Shown: positions 1-11,099 of the stretch, in pieces | Position numbering within the stretch: the stretch's first letter is position 1 | Layout of the letters: each line of letters begins with the position of its first letter | From: Prado023 sp963777855 | GTDB lineage: Bacteria > Actinomycetota > Actinomycetes > S36-B12 > CAIYMF01 | Length of the DNA stretch: 64,000 bases | Direction of reading: 5' to 3' | Assembly: GCA_963777855.1 (NCBI GenBank) | Contig: CAVZRW010000016.1 | Span: 1 to 64,000 of the forward strand | The notes under the pieces: generated by a model | Told to the model about the DNA's origin: nothing | The model's input: only the letters and a program-made list of their open reading frames with translations | Database searches by the model: none | Translations under genes and position numbers: made by a program

Positions 1-2861
1 AGATCGCTGGCAGCGGCGTCGGCGTTCGGCAGTTGAACGTCACCTTCGACGTCCGGCCGGCGCGCCCGCAGCACGTTCAGTATGGACCCGCCGCCGGTGG
101 TCGTCGCGTGGCCGTCCAGGAACCGGAACACGTCGGCGAAGTAGGCCGCGGACCGTACACCGAGGCAGAGTGCGGGCAGTGCCGGCGTCGAGCGGGCCGA
201 ACAGCAGCTCGAGGTCGGGCAGGTCCCAGCACCTGGCGCGCACCTCGGGGTCAGGACGTGGGGGGCCAGCGCGGCGGGCATGTGGACTGCACCTCGAGCG
301 CAGCTCGCCGAGGCGCTGCGGCACCTGGCGTACTGGAATCGGCGAACCCGTGGACGGCCGAGGCCAGCGATCTGCACCCGGCCTGGTGAGCTTCGCCGAC
401 GAGCGTGTCACGGCTGAGGGCCATGATCCGCACTGAGCTGGCAGGCGTTGGCCAGCAGCGGCGGCCCGTCGGTCGTGGGCGCGATGCGGTGCACGCGCTG
501 GAGCACCTTGAGCTGGTACGGACCGGGAGTCCAGGGCGAGGTCGTTCGCCGCGGCGAAGGTGTCGATGTTGGACACGCGCAGCTCGAGGTCGGGGTCGTC
601 GTCGACGAGCTGGGCGATGTCGTCGATGCGCGTCAGGTCACCGGCACTGGTCCGGCGCACCGCGGCGGTGACCGCGACCGGGGGAACAGCCGTTGCGCCT
701 GGGCGGCGATGGCGCGCGCGTACGTGGCCCGGCGCGGCCTCCTCCGCTGTCGCCGTCCGTGCCGGGCGGGACGCGCCACGTCGGTGACCACCTGGTCGAC
801 TCCTGCGGCGCCGAGCTGGCCAGCTCGCGCGGGCGGAATCGCCGATGCGCCGCGCGAGGGCCGTCACCATCGGCTCGAAGTTTTCGCCACCACGCCCACG
901 TCGACGCGGCGCCGCAGCGAGGCGACCGCAGCAGCGCCGCCGTAGGCGTCGGGCGAGTCCGCGCAGCACGCTCGAGAACCGCGGGCCCAGGCCGCCGGTG
1001 GCCACGAACGCGTCGGCCACGGCGTCGAACGCGGCCGCCGGGACCGTGCTGCGCTGCAGCGTGCCCCGCAAGGTCGCGTTGCCCACGAGCAGCGGCCGGT
1101 CCAGCGCGGACGCGCGTCGGCCGCCGCCAGTCCGGCGAGGACGACGTCGCGTCGGGCCGCCAGGCTGACCGGGACGAGGTTCTGGGTGAGTGCGCTGTCC
1201 AACGTCGAGGCCGCCAGCTCGGGCTCGGTACCGGCGATGCCGGCGGCGACCAGGTCGGTCAGCTGGTCGATCAGCGTCCATTCGTGGGTCTGGGCGAGCA
1301 GGTCGTCGGGCAGGCTGCTCGGGAGGCTCTGGGCCAGGAACGCGAAGCACACCGTCGCGTCGAGCTCGCCGCCGAGCTGGCGGCCAGCGCGGGCGGCCAG
1401 CACCAGGCGCATCATGTCGTCCTGGGTCAGGCCGGCCAGCTGCGCGACGCGGGTGATGTCGTGCCGGGCCCCGGTCTCCACCAGGGTGGTCAGGTCGGCG
1501 ACGCCAGCGGCGCGCACCGCTGCCAGCTGCGCCTCGTGCACGCTGGTGCCCCGGTAGGGGTACGGACCCTCCGTGAAGTTGACCCAGGTGATCGGCGTTG
1601 GGTCGACCAGCCGCTTGGTGCCGATCGTCGCCCCGCCGGCGTCGACGAACCGGACTCGCAGCGCCAGCGGCGAGAGCGGCTGGCCGCTCGCGGGATCGGT
1701 CGGCACGGCGTAGGGCAGGTCGTAGAAGCCGTTGCCGAGGGTCGTTCTGGTCCCGAGGACGACCGGGTCGCCGACCGGGGGATCGGTCGCGAGGCTCGAC
1801 GGTGACGCCGCCCCGGCCGGCCCAGGCGGTGTCGCGGACACTGCCTCGGACGCGCATGGCGTGCTCGGGCCCGGGCGTGACGGCCCGGATCTGTTGGTTG
1901 AGCCGGCGCAGTGTCGCACCGTCGGCGGCGCCGGTCTGCGGCAGCCCGTTGGCGGCCTGGAAGGCGACGACGGCCTTCCGGGTGCTGGGGCCGAAGGTGG
2001 CCGCCTTGAGCTCGGCTTCCGTGGCGGGTGGCCGAGGAAGGCCAGCGCCCGCTGCAGCGTCGGCACGTGCTTGTTCGCCATGTTCAGCCGCAGCGCGCGG
2101 GGCACCACGCCCAGGGCCGCCGGATCGGGAGCGGCCACCTTCGCCGCGGGGGTCCGCCGACTGGCGGCGACCGAGTTGACCCGCTCGAACGTGGCGGTGT
2201 CGACGGTCCCGGTGACCGGCAGGCCGAGCGAGGCCTGCAGCTCGCGCACGGCCGCCTGGGTGGAGGCGCCGGCGGTCCGCGACGAGGTCTCGGCGGGGTC
2301 GATGGTCACGTCCAGGCCGCGGATCCGGGCCGCGCGCTGGATCCGCCGCTGCAGCAGGTGCGTCTGCCGCTTCGAGGCCAGCGTCGCCGTGAGCGCGGCG
2401 TCGCTTAGCGCGCCGAGCGTCTGGTCGCCGACCAGGCCGTCGACGGTCAGGCCCCGGGCTTGCTGGAATCGCCGTACCTGGTCCGTCGTGGCGGCGCCCA
2501 GCGTGCGGGACCCGACCTCCTGCGGGTCCGGGGCGAAGCCTGCCTTGGCCAGCATGTGCTGCACCCGCGAGGTGCGCATCGCGCTCGTGGCCACGTGGTG
2601 GTGGGCCGTCTCGGCGACGATGCGCGCCACCGTTGCGTCGTCGGCCTGGCCGGTGGCGGGCAGGCCGACGCGCTGCTGGAACTGCGTCAGCACCGCGGCC
2701 GCAGCAGGGGCCGCCGGCGCGCCCGCACCGGGAGCGGAGGGTGCGGAGGATGCTGCCCCGGGTGGCGTGATCGCGGCCAGCGCCGCGGCGGCCGCGACCG
2801 TGCGCCGGCGACCGACTGGAAGCTCGACCAGCGCTCGTGCCGTGCCAGTTGTGCCGGACAT
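1..2861 (-). CDS. Tc toxin subunit A-like protein with N-terminal peptidoglycan-binding repeats (partial, frame-disrupted)
   Basis: The start is an ATG at 2861 with a GGGAGGG Shine-Dalgarno. The N-terminus (about residues 30-290) holds four PG_binding_1-like repeats of the type LxxFQxxxGLPxTGxxDxxT. Beyond about residue 420 the protein matches the TcA/VRP1 head, with PDLELLFGPLDA, SVYGP and LNVLRARRPDV near the left edge; family members have LEELFG, CRSVYSPAAY and LLxRRPD. TcA proteins form the pore and translocation channel of Tc toxins. Only about 950 residues lie in the window and the gene continues past base 1. The frame changes several times (near 2035, 1790, 1115, 1000 and again below 900), with homology resuming each time, so assembly indels are likely. 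It lies 23 bp downstream of the TcB-TcC gene and is probably co-transcribed with it. TcA-like identity is fairly sure; activity is unknown. Confidence 0.8.
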
Positions 2862-2884
2862 GGTCCCTCCCTGCTGCGGTCCGA

Positions 2885-5800
2885 TCAGAAGTGCCACTGC
2901 GCGCTCACGCCGAAGCGCGGGTTGGTCAGGATGCGCTCGCTCAGGTCGGGCATGAACCCGCCGGAGACCGAGTAGAAGAGGCCCTGGCGGTAGCCGAAGT
3001 ACGACGCGCCGAGGGTCAGCCCGCCCGGCGTCCACGGGTTGGCCGGTGAGCCGAGCACGGCCGCCGTTCCCGGGCTCGGCGGGGCCGGGTCCTTCAGTGA
3101 GATGCCCGGGGTGTAGGTCAGGCCGAACACTCCCGCCTGGCCGGACAGGCCGCTGCGGCTGTGGTAGTCCAGCCCGCCGGTGACGTACGAGGAGTACAGC
3201 GGGCCGGCTCCGGAGAACCGGGCGCTGAAGTCGACGCCGGAGCTCGACACCGTGCCGCTGCCGGTGGCGTGCAGCGACGGCAGCCCGAACAGCGTCAGGT
3301 CGGCGCTGCCGCGCACGTCGAGTCCGCCGCCTGCGTTGCCGGTGCCGAACGCCCGCGCGTCCAGCCGGAAGCCGGGGATCCCCGCGGTGGCGCGCAGTCG
3401 CGCGGACTCCAGCGCAACCTCGCCGGAGGGGGTGACCGCGCCCGTGGCGTCCAGCCGCAGCCGGGCCAGGTCGGCGATCGAGGTGGCGTCGAGGCTGCCC
3501 TCGAAGCGCCCGCCGGACAGCGCCGCGCGGGCCCGGAACGTGGCCAGCGCCAGGCTGCCGTAGCCCAGCGCCCCGCCGAGGCGCAGGTCGCCCTCGCCCT
3601 GGGTCAGTGCCGGCAGCAACGACCCGGGCAGGCCGCCCAGGCCGATCCGCTCCGGCACCGCGAACCGGAAGTTGCCCTGGCCGCGCAGGCCCAGGTTGAG
3701 CCCCGACGGCTCGCCGAGCAGCAGCCCGCCCTCGAGTCGCGCACCCGCCCGGCCCAGGCTGGTGTCGACGGCGGCGAGGCCGGACAGGTCCGCCAGACCG
3801 GTCGTGTTCAGGCTCAGCTGCGGCACCTGCAGCAGGAAGCTCGACCGCGCGCTCAGGCCCAGCGCGCCGCGACCGGACACGCTGCGGTCGGCCGAGAACA
3901 GGTCGTGGAACTGCAGCTCGCCGGAGACGCCGGTGGGCGCCACGTCAGTGACCAGGGGGGTCACCTTCGGCTTCGGCGGGTCCAGGCCGCTCGGGTCGTT
4001 GAGCATGACCGGGGCGTCGTCGCAGTAGCGGTACAGGTTCGCCCCCGCCGCCACCCCCATCGGGTCGGCGGAGATCCACCGGGCCAGCCAGGGGGCGTAG
4101 TACCGGGCGCCGTGCGCATTGAACCCGGTCTCCTCGTCGCGCTCCTGGCTGGTGTAGCGATACCGCTTGGCCGGCACGTCGAGGCCGGCGGCGACCGCCT
4201 GGTAGGTGGTGGATCCGTAGGGCGAGTACTCCTCGTAGCTGACCACCGCGGCCGTCTCGTCGAGCTCGAGCACGGCGGAGCCGAGGTGGTTGCCGTGCTG
4301 GTAGCGCACGACTCGCTGCGGCGACCCGTCGTCGACGTCGTTGCGGGTCTCGACTAGGGCCAGGCGCCGCGACCCGTCGAGCAGGTGCAGCGTGCGTCGC
4401 TCGAGCCCGGCATGGGCGCCGGCGAGCCGGCGGTGCACCTCGACCCCGCCGAGGTAGAGCCGGTCCTCGACCACCGAGCCCGCGGCGTCCATGCGCACCT
4501 TGCGGGCACGGGCGCCCTCGGCGTCGTAGACATAGCGGACGGACTCGCCCGGGCCGACCTGGCGCGTGCTCGCGCGGAGCTGGTCGTGGCAGTTCCACGT
4601 CAGTGCGGGCAGGTGGGCCATGGCGAGCACGCTGCCGTGCGGGTCGTGGTCGAACGTCTCGGTGGTCGCACCGACCGTCGTGCTGACCAGGCGGTTGCCA
4701 TCCGGCGCGTGGGCGTAGGTCCGGGTCCAGGACAGTGCGCCGGGGCAGGCGTCGAAGTGGCGCATCGCTGCCAGGTTGCCGGCCTCGTCGTACTCGTACT
4801 GCTCGCAGTAGCGCGCCATCGCGGCGCCGTCGCCCGGCTGCGGCAGGCGCAGGGCGTGCGCGTCGTCGGCACTGTGCGGGATCCGGCCCTGGCCGACGTG
4901 CTCGCGACCGGTCGCCTGGGTCAGCCGGTACAGCGCGTCGTACGTGTAGTCGCTGCCGGCATCCACCACCTGGTTGCGGAAGAACACGGCGGCCTGGGCT
5001 GCATCGGCGATGCTCGTGACGTTGCCGGCCGGGTCGTAGGCGTAGCGCAGGTCGGCCACCGTGTCGGCGAACGGCGCCGGTCGCGTGGTCGTCAGCCGCA
5101 GCAGCCGATAGGTGGCCGGGTCGTACTCGTAGCTGGTGACCGTGCCGTTGCGATGCTCGAGGCGGACTCGTTGGCCCTTGGCGTCGTGGTCGACGTTCGC
5201 CACGCCCGTCGTCGCCTCCGGTGCGCGCACGGTCGCGTCGATGAGTCCCGCGGGGTCGGCCGGCAGCCCCAGCCACACGTCGAGGCGCTCGAGCAGGTTC
5301 GCCTCGTTGTACACCGGCTGCGTCACGTCGAACGGACCTGCTCCGTCGGGGTGCGCGGCGATGGCCTGGACCGGCCGGTCGAGCGCGTCGAACCGGGTCG
5401 CGGCGGTGAACCGCTCGCCGGGTGGCTGCGCCACGGCCCAGTCGATGGCCCGGTCCACCGTGGTGGCGATCTCGCGGGTGCGACTGGTGACGTTGCCCTT
5501 GAAGTCGTAGGCGTCGGTCACGACCCCGGCTGGGTCGAACCGGCGGAACACCCGTCCGCGCAGGTGCCGCGCCCGGTCGTTCGGCTGCCCTTCGCCGTAC
5601 TCGACGCGCTCGTACGTCAACGGCCCGGCGAGCGTGTCCGGGTCGGAGTGGACCGGGTCCGTGCCGTGCACCGTGCGGGCCACCGGGCGGCGTGCGGCGT
5701 CGTAGGCCGTGGTGAACTCGTGGCCACGACTGTCCCAGCTGCCCACGACCTGGCCTGCGACGTCGCTGAGGGTCCAACGGGTGCCTGCGTCCGCGCTGGA

Positions 5801-8800
5801 CCGGCGCAGCGGCGTGCCGAGCATGTCGAAGTCGGCGGTGTGCACGGTGCGGCCCAGCGGGTCCACGACACCGCGGGTGTTCCCCTCGGCGTCGAGCACC
5901 AGTCGGGTGTCGAGCAGCCCCGTGCCGGTGTCCGCCCGGGTGAGGAAGCTGCGGCCGAGGGCGTCCAGGACGCGGGTCATGGGCGTGTCCGCGTGGGCGC
6001 TCGCCTTGGCAGCGGCCTCGCCGGGGTGGGCCTGCAGCCAGGTCTGCCAGCCCGGCTGGGTGGCGAGGAAGGCTGCCACGAGCGGCCCCACGTCGCTGTC
6101 CGTTCGCGGGTCGGTGGCCACCGTGTCGTTGCCGTCGTACTCTGCTGCTGCCACGGGGTGAGCACGGTCTTGCCGTAGCTGCCGTCCGGGTTCACCACCG
6201 CCACGACGCGGCCGGGGGGGTCATAGAACATGGTGCTGCTCGGCCCGGCACGCACGTCGGACTCGAAGCGGTGGGTGCCGGTGAAGAACGGCTCGAACTC
6301 TGCACCGGCTTGCCCTTGTTGTTGAGCACGGTCCAGCCGCTGGCAGTCCACCGGGGCCCACCCCGGGGCTCGGCCTGCACCCTGCGCTGGAGCTCGCGGC
6401 CGAAGCCGTCGCTGTAGGCGGGCGACCTGCTGGATCCGCGTCGTCGCGGCGTCGGCGGCGTGCGTCTCGCGCGCCAGCGTGGCCACGACGACGGGGGTCC
6501 CGGCCCGGGCGAACGCGGTCACGTCGGACACCAGCCGGGTGCCCGCCCTGCCCAGCAGCGGTGCCGGGTCCGCCAACGGGTCGGCCAGGTGGGCCTGCAC
6601 CGCGTCGGGGGTCAGGTCGGTGTCGAAGCCCTCAAGCACGTCGCCCTCTCCGACGGCGCCCACCCTGGCGACGGCGGTCACCATGCCCAGCAGGTCGAAC
6701 GCGGCGTCGGTGCGGGTGCCGTTGGCATCGGTGACCGCACGGGGTGCGAGCACGCGGTAGTCGATCGTAGCGGTGGTCTGGTTGCCCACCGGGTCGGTGC
6801 TGCGCACCGCGATCAGGTCGAGCGGGTCGTACTCGACCCTGGTCTGGCCGCCGAACGGGCTGTCGAAGCGGATGGGCCGGAAGAAGTGCCGCGCGGCGGT
6901 GTCGAAGTCGCCGTAGGAGACGCGCCCCGACGGCACCCACCAGCTGCCGTCGCCGTCGAGATCCACGTACCCGCAGGCGGGCAGCAGCGGGGTGACGTCG
7001 CGTGGGAAGGCCCGCTGCAGCAGGCCGGGCGTGAACGCCTGGCGGTACGACTCGTGGACCAGTGCGCGGGCCGGCAGCCGGCCCCAGTCGGCCGGGCCGG
7101 TGAGGTCGTCGCGCAGGTAGCGGACGCGCTCCATCTCGACGGGGCGGCGCGCCGGGCCGGCGGGCGGCTCGTCCTCGTAGGCGAGGATCGGCGCGGCGTC
7201 CAGGGCCGCGCTGAGGCTCTCGAGCGTGAGCGGCTCCGCCATGCCGGTCACGTCGTAGGTGACCGACATGTGCAGCGCGGGCAGGCGATGGTCGTCCACG
7301 CCGTCCACGGCGTCCGTGAACGTGCTGTCGGTGCAGGTGGCCCGCAGCATGGCCTGCTCCGCCTGGGCGGCAGCGGGCAGGCCCGGGTCCGCTGCGCGGC
7401 GGCCGTACGCGATCGTGGCCGAACGGGTCACCTGGCCGAAGTCGTTGACGGCCAGGGTGAGCGCGTGGCTGGCTCGCGCGTCGCCGGGATCGCGCTCGCA
7501 GTGCAGCTGCAGCGACTCACGCGGATGGGTCAGGAAGACGGCGTGCTGGTTCGTCCCGCGCGGTTGGAGTAGGCGCACCGATGCGTTGGCCTCGGAGACC
7601 AGGTACGGGATCGGCTCGCTGGCGGTCCCGTCCAGGCCGTAGACCTCCTGCCGCAGCATGGTGCCGCGCAGCGCCCGGCAGGCCTCGCGCTCTTCCGCCT
7701 GGGTGAGTCCCGCGGGCAGCACCGTGTCGGGGAGCAGGCCGCCGACGTCGAAGTACTCGTCGGCGTACAGGGCCGAGATCCGATCGCGGCCGAGATGGGC
7801 GCCGGTGTGGAACCAGGTGCGGGTCAGCACGGGCGGCACGTGGAAGGCGGGGTCCTGGTTCGCACCGTCCGGTCGCTGGTCGAAGACCTCGCTGTCGCGC
7901 TGGTCGACCCGGCCGAATCCGCGGAACTCGCGCTCCACGCCGTCGAACCAGCCGTGGTGGTAGGTGTAGCTGGTCGTCAGCACGTTGCCGGACACGAGGT
8001 CGCGCGTCTCCACCGAGGCCACCACCTGCACGGGGAACGGCAGCCGCGTGATCCAGGGCCTGCCCGCCCGGGCGTCGCGCAGGGAGTGCTCGGTGGACGA
8101 CTCGTAGCGGATGACGGTCTGGGCGCCGAGGTTGTTCGTCACCTCGGTCAACAGGTGCGGCTTGCCCTGGGCCATCAGCTCGACGAAGTGCACGGGCGGG
8201 TCGGCAGCCGGGGCGGGCGAGGACCACACGAGGCAGGTGGTGCCGGTGCCGAGCAGGTCGACCGCCTCGACGGTGGCGAGCGCGTCCATGCGCGGCAGTG
8301 CGGTGATCTCGATGGCCTGCGACCAGGCGTTGCCGCTCCGGTTGAGGTACGCGCGGGCCCCGTCGGGGCCCAGGTAGACCAGGTCCGTGGGCCCGCTGCC
8401 GTCGATGTCGGCCAGCCGGATCCGACGAGCGTCGAAGGAGTCCGGGGCGTCCATGGTCGGGGCCCCGGCCATCACGACCGCGGCTCCGAACCGCCCGTAG
8501 CCGAGGCTGGGCCAGTACCGGACCTCGCCGTTGCGGATCCGCACGAGGTCGGACAGGCCGTCACCGGACATGTCGGCCAGGAACAGGGTGTCGGTGCCGT
8601 CGGCGAACACGACGGCGGGCTCGCTGCGCTGGTCCATCGGACGGTCGAACCCGGCCTCGCCCAGTGAGTGGTGCCAGGTCAGGGTGTCGCCGCGCAGGAC
8701 GAGGACATCGGCCAGGCCGTCGCCGGTGAGGTCGACGAGGCGTTGGTTGGGGTCGTCCCAGCGCAGGTTCGGCCAGGAGCTGAACGAGCGGTGCGGCGCC

Positions 8801-10245
8801 CAGTCAGCGGCGTCGGTGCGCTCGTAGAAGCCGGGGGCAGCGGTGTCGACGAGGTCCAGGGACCCGTCGCCCGCGAGGTCCAGCAGCCGGCCCGTGGAGG
8901 CCGGCGCCGAGGCCTGCAGCTCGGCGACGGCCAGCCGCCCCCGGCCGAGGCCCCGCTCGTACCACCAGGTGTCCGACCGTGAGCGCAGGGCGCCGGGGAT
9001 TCCGTCGCCGTCGAGGTCGACCCATTGGGCGGGGCCGAGCACGCTGGTCGTCTCGACCGCCCGGGCGGCCGTCCCGATCACGGCCGGGGTGTAGCGCAGG
9101 TCCAGCGCCGGCATCGACGCGCAGCGGTAGTGATCGTCGACGCGACGGTGACCGCTTGCCTGGACCGACGTGAGCAGCGAGTAGCCCGAGTCGTGGGCGT
9201 ACTCCAGCGCCACGTCGCGCACCAGCGTCGGCGTCGGGCCGAGCTCGTCGAAGGTGTGGAACATGAGGACCCGTTCGCAGCGGCGGTACGTGCGCACCTC
9301 GAAGCCGGCCCGGTAGCTGGAGAAGGGATCGGGTCGCACCGGCCACGGGCTGCCGGGGGTCAGCCGGACGTAGCGGTGCCCGTCGTTCGCCGGATCGGCG
9401 ACCAGGCGCCCCTGGCCGTAGTCCAGCGCGATCTCGAACAGCCACGCGGAGTCCCAGTCGTCGGCGTGGTCGGGGTCCAGTCGCGAGTGGACGTTCCCGT
9501 AGCGGATATGGGTCAGGTAGCGCTGGGACCGCGCGCGGCCCTGCTCGTAGGCCAGCCCCGGGTCGACGCCGACGCCGTCCTCAGCCGTGTACTCGTAGAC
9601 CATCGCGTTGCCGAGGCTGTCGTGGCTGGCGCTGATCAGCCAGCTGAAGATGCGCGTCGGGTCGGCGGGGTCGCGGATCCGTGCCGCGTCGGTGCGGCCG
9701 TACTCGGTGGTGACGTTCTGGGCCGAGATCGAGCGCCAGAAGGTGTCGGCCGGGTCGGTCCGGTTCGACCACCGCTCGATCCGTGCGAACAGCCCCTCGG
9801 TCCGTGGCCGGAACCGCGTGATCCGGTAGCCGTCGCGGTCAGGCACGCTCCCCACCGCGGGGACCAGGTCCTCGGCGCCGGACAGCACGAACACGTCCGT
9901 GTCGCCGTAGCGCGGCAGGCCCTGGTCGGTCTTGCGGGTGACGGCGGGCTGGTCCAGGCTCCAGCCTAGCCCGAACGGCCCGTCGCCCGACGCGGAGTCG
10001 TACGTCAGGCTCAGGTCCGGGCCGAATCCGGAGCGGCCCGAGGTGGCGCCCAGCGGGATGCTGAACGAGGCCGTGCCCGTGAGCGGGTTGACGGTGGCCT
10101 TCTCGCCCATCCCCCGGATGGCGCCCCCGCCCTTAGGCAGCTGGATCGCCGGTGGGGTGGACCAACTCGGTGCCTGCCCACTGGCGCGCCCTGTCTCCCG
10201 CCCGGGATCTGGCCCGGGGTCCCGCCCCGCAACAGGAGCCGGCAT
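2885..10245 (-). CDS. TcB-TcC fusion toxin: SpvB, VCBS propeller, TcdB middle and RHS core with a C-terminal cargo region
   Basis: The ATG at 10245 sits behind a near-perfect GAGGAGG. In order: an SpvB domain (about residues 35-300, with TYDSASGDGPFGLGWSL), several FG-GAP/VCBS repeats (DLDGDG, DLTGDG, DMSGDG, DIDGSG), TcdB middle domains (YHHGWFDG, EFRGFG), then YD/RHS repeats. The RHS core ends with NLYRYCDDAPVMLNDPSGL (about 4020-3990), where TcC proteins self-cleave. The last 365 or so residues (2885-3990) are the variable cargo region. In Tc toxins the TcB-TcC cocoon encloses a toxic C-terminus that is injected through TcA. The length of about 2450 aa matches fused TcB-TcC proteins. The span is not a multiple of three: the frame changes around 6420, 6300 and 6150, where homology continues in other frames. 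Whether it is intact is uncertain. Confidence 0.85.
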
Positions 10246-10639
10246 CCCTGCCTCCTCAGCACGTGGGAGCCCAGCGTCAGTGCGTACCACCTTCCTCCGC
10301 TCCCCGCAGGCAGTCAAGGGCGGCCTCCCGTTCCCGCGTGGCAGACCAAGGCAGGGCCGGCCCTGTCGCGCGTCGCACGACTGGTCCAGCTCGGGGCGGG
10401 CGGGCGGCCACCCCGCGGACGTGGTCGACACCTCTGGTCCTGGTGCCTCCGGGGTCGTACTGTCCAGCCGATCCCGAGGAGGACTGCTGAAGCGCCCGGT
10501 GACCTACTCGATGGGCGTCAGGGATTGAGCGGTATCTCGCACCGTTGTCTCCTCCGATGCAGGACCTAATCCGTGGCGGCATGATCCAAAGGCGGTTCCC
10601 GAGGTCGCTCGAGGACGGCTACCCCCTCCCCGAGCCGCG
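10246..10639. other. Intergenic region upstream of the Tc operon, no gene seen
   Basis: No reading frame here shows a convincing domain or start signal on either strand. It should contain the promoter for the leftward Tc operon, but I cannot point to a clear -35/-10 pair. It separates the toxin genes from the integrase remnant. Confidence 0.4.
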
Positions 10640-10818
10640 CTGGCCCGACGCTGATTCGATGCGGATCGCCATCGAGCCGCCTCGGCCTTTGTCGCGGCAC
10701 GCAGTGCCTACCGAGCGGTCGAGAAGCTCCCAGCGGAACGCTGTCGACCGGTGGGATCGCGGTACATGCCCTGGAAGCGGATGCGCCCGGCGGCCTGCCG
10801 CTGGATCACCCACCCCAT
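10640..10818 (-). pseudogene. N-terminal remnant of a tyrosine-type phage integrase
   Basis: The ATG at 10818 follows GAGGGG. The first 36 residues (GRIRFQGMYRDPTGRQRSAG, then SFSTAR) match the arm-type DNA-binding N-terminus of actinobacterial tyrosine integrases, where 'YRDPxGRxRSxGxFxTxxxA' is typical. An in-frame TAG then interrupts it, in a position where a Gln codon is expected. Similarity continues briefly as ALRAATKAEAARW before fading. There is no catalytic domain. It lies about 150 bp from the tRNA-derived attachment site, as expected of an integrase left by an integrated element. The gene is dead in this copy; the identification rests on a short region. Confidence 0.6.
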
Positions 10819-10833
10819 CGGGACCCCTCGGAA

Positions 10834-10853
10834 TGTCGGCAGAATGTTGGCAG
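10834..10853. repeat. Partial copy of the GTTGGCAG motif, left of the attachment site
   Basis: This sequence has two GGCAG motifs separated by AATGT. It resembles the arm of the perfect inverted repeat at 11074-11099 on the other side of the tRNA fragment. Integrase arm-site function is possible but unproven. Confidence 0.35.
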
Positions 10854-10971
10854 GACGCGCCGAACTGCTGCGTATTCCTGCGGACGGTCGCGAACGTCTA
10901 ACCGGGCCCTGACCTGCGACGATGATGTCATTCCCACACGGGGGAGAGGCCGCAGCCGCGCAAGTGAATCT

Positions 10972-11016
10972 CTCATAACCCAGAGGTCGCAGGTTCAAAT
11001 CCTGCCCCCGCTACCA
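10972..11016 (+). other. Attachment site: 3' half of tRNA-fMet (CAT anticodon to CCA)
   Basis: The 45 bp run from CTCATAACCCAGAGG through the T-arm (GCAGG TTCAAAT CCTGC) to CCCCGCTACCA, the exact 3' half of actinobacterial initiator tRNA including the anticodon loop. The expected 5' half (CGCGGGGTGGAGCAG and so on) is missing. The bases before it do not pair with the acceptor or D-arm, so this is not a functional tRNA. A 3' tRNA half beside an integrase remnant is the standard product of site-specific integration into a tRNA gene. From the orientation, the complete tRNA-fMet should lie to the left, beyond the Tc genes, which places the toxin operon inside the element. Confidence 0.75.
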
Positions 11017-11032
11017 GTGTCGTAGCAGGTCA

Positions 11033-11066
11033 GAGGCCAGTTCCCGGGAGACCGGGGACTGGCCTC
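11033..11066 (+). terminator. Hairpin following the tRNA-fMet 3' fragment
   Basis: GAGGCCAGT pairs perfectly with ACTGGCCTC, with CCC/GGG continuing inward. It begins 17 bp after the CCA end. It is probably the original terminator of the tRNA gene, kept on this side of the recombination point. Confidence 0.5.
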
Positions 11067-11073
11067 CTGCGTG

Positions 11074-11099
11074 GATGTTGGCAGAATGCTGCCAACATC
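11074..11099. repeat. Perfect 11-bp inverted repeat with a 4-bp loop
   Basis: GATGTTGGCAG and CTGCCAACATC flank AATG. A degenerate copy of the same motif lies at 10834-10853 on the other side of the attachment site. It could be an integrase or excisionase arm site, or a second terminator hairpin. Confidence 0.5.

Noticed and set aside
40..1857. A single intact 605-residue minus-strand protein
   Set aside because: It is a mixture of true TcA segments and out-of-frame sequence. The real gene alternates between this frame and another.
3161..9969. Long plus-strand open frames across the Tc genes
   Set aside because: They are antisense shadows rich in Arg, Gly, Ala and His, with no domain or start signals. 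High-GC codon bias keeps them open.
10941..11016. A complete tRNA-Met gene
   Set aside because: Only the 3' half from the anticodon fits. The upstream bases do not form the acceptor, D-arm or 5' anticodon stem.
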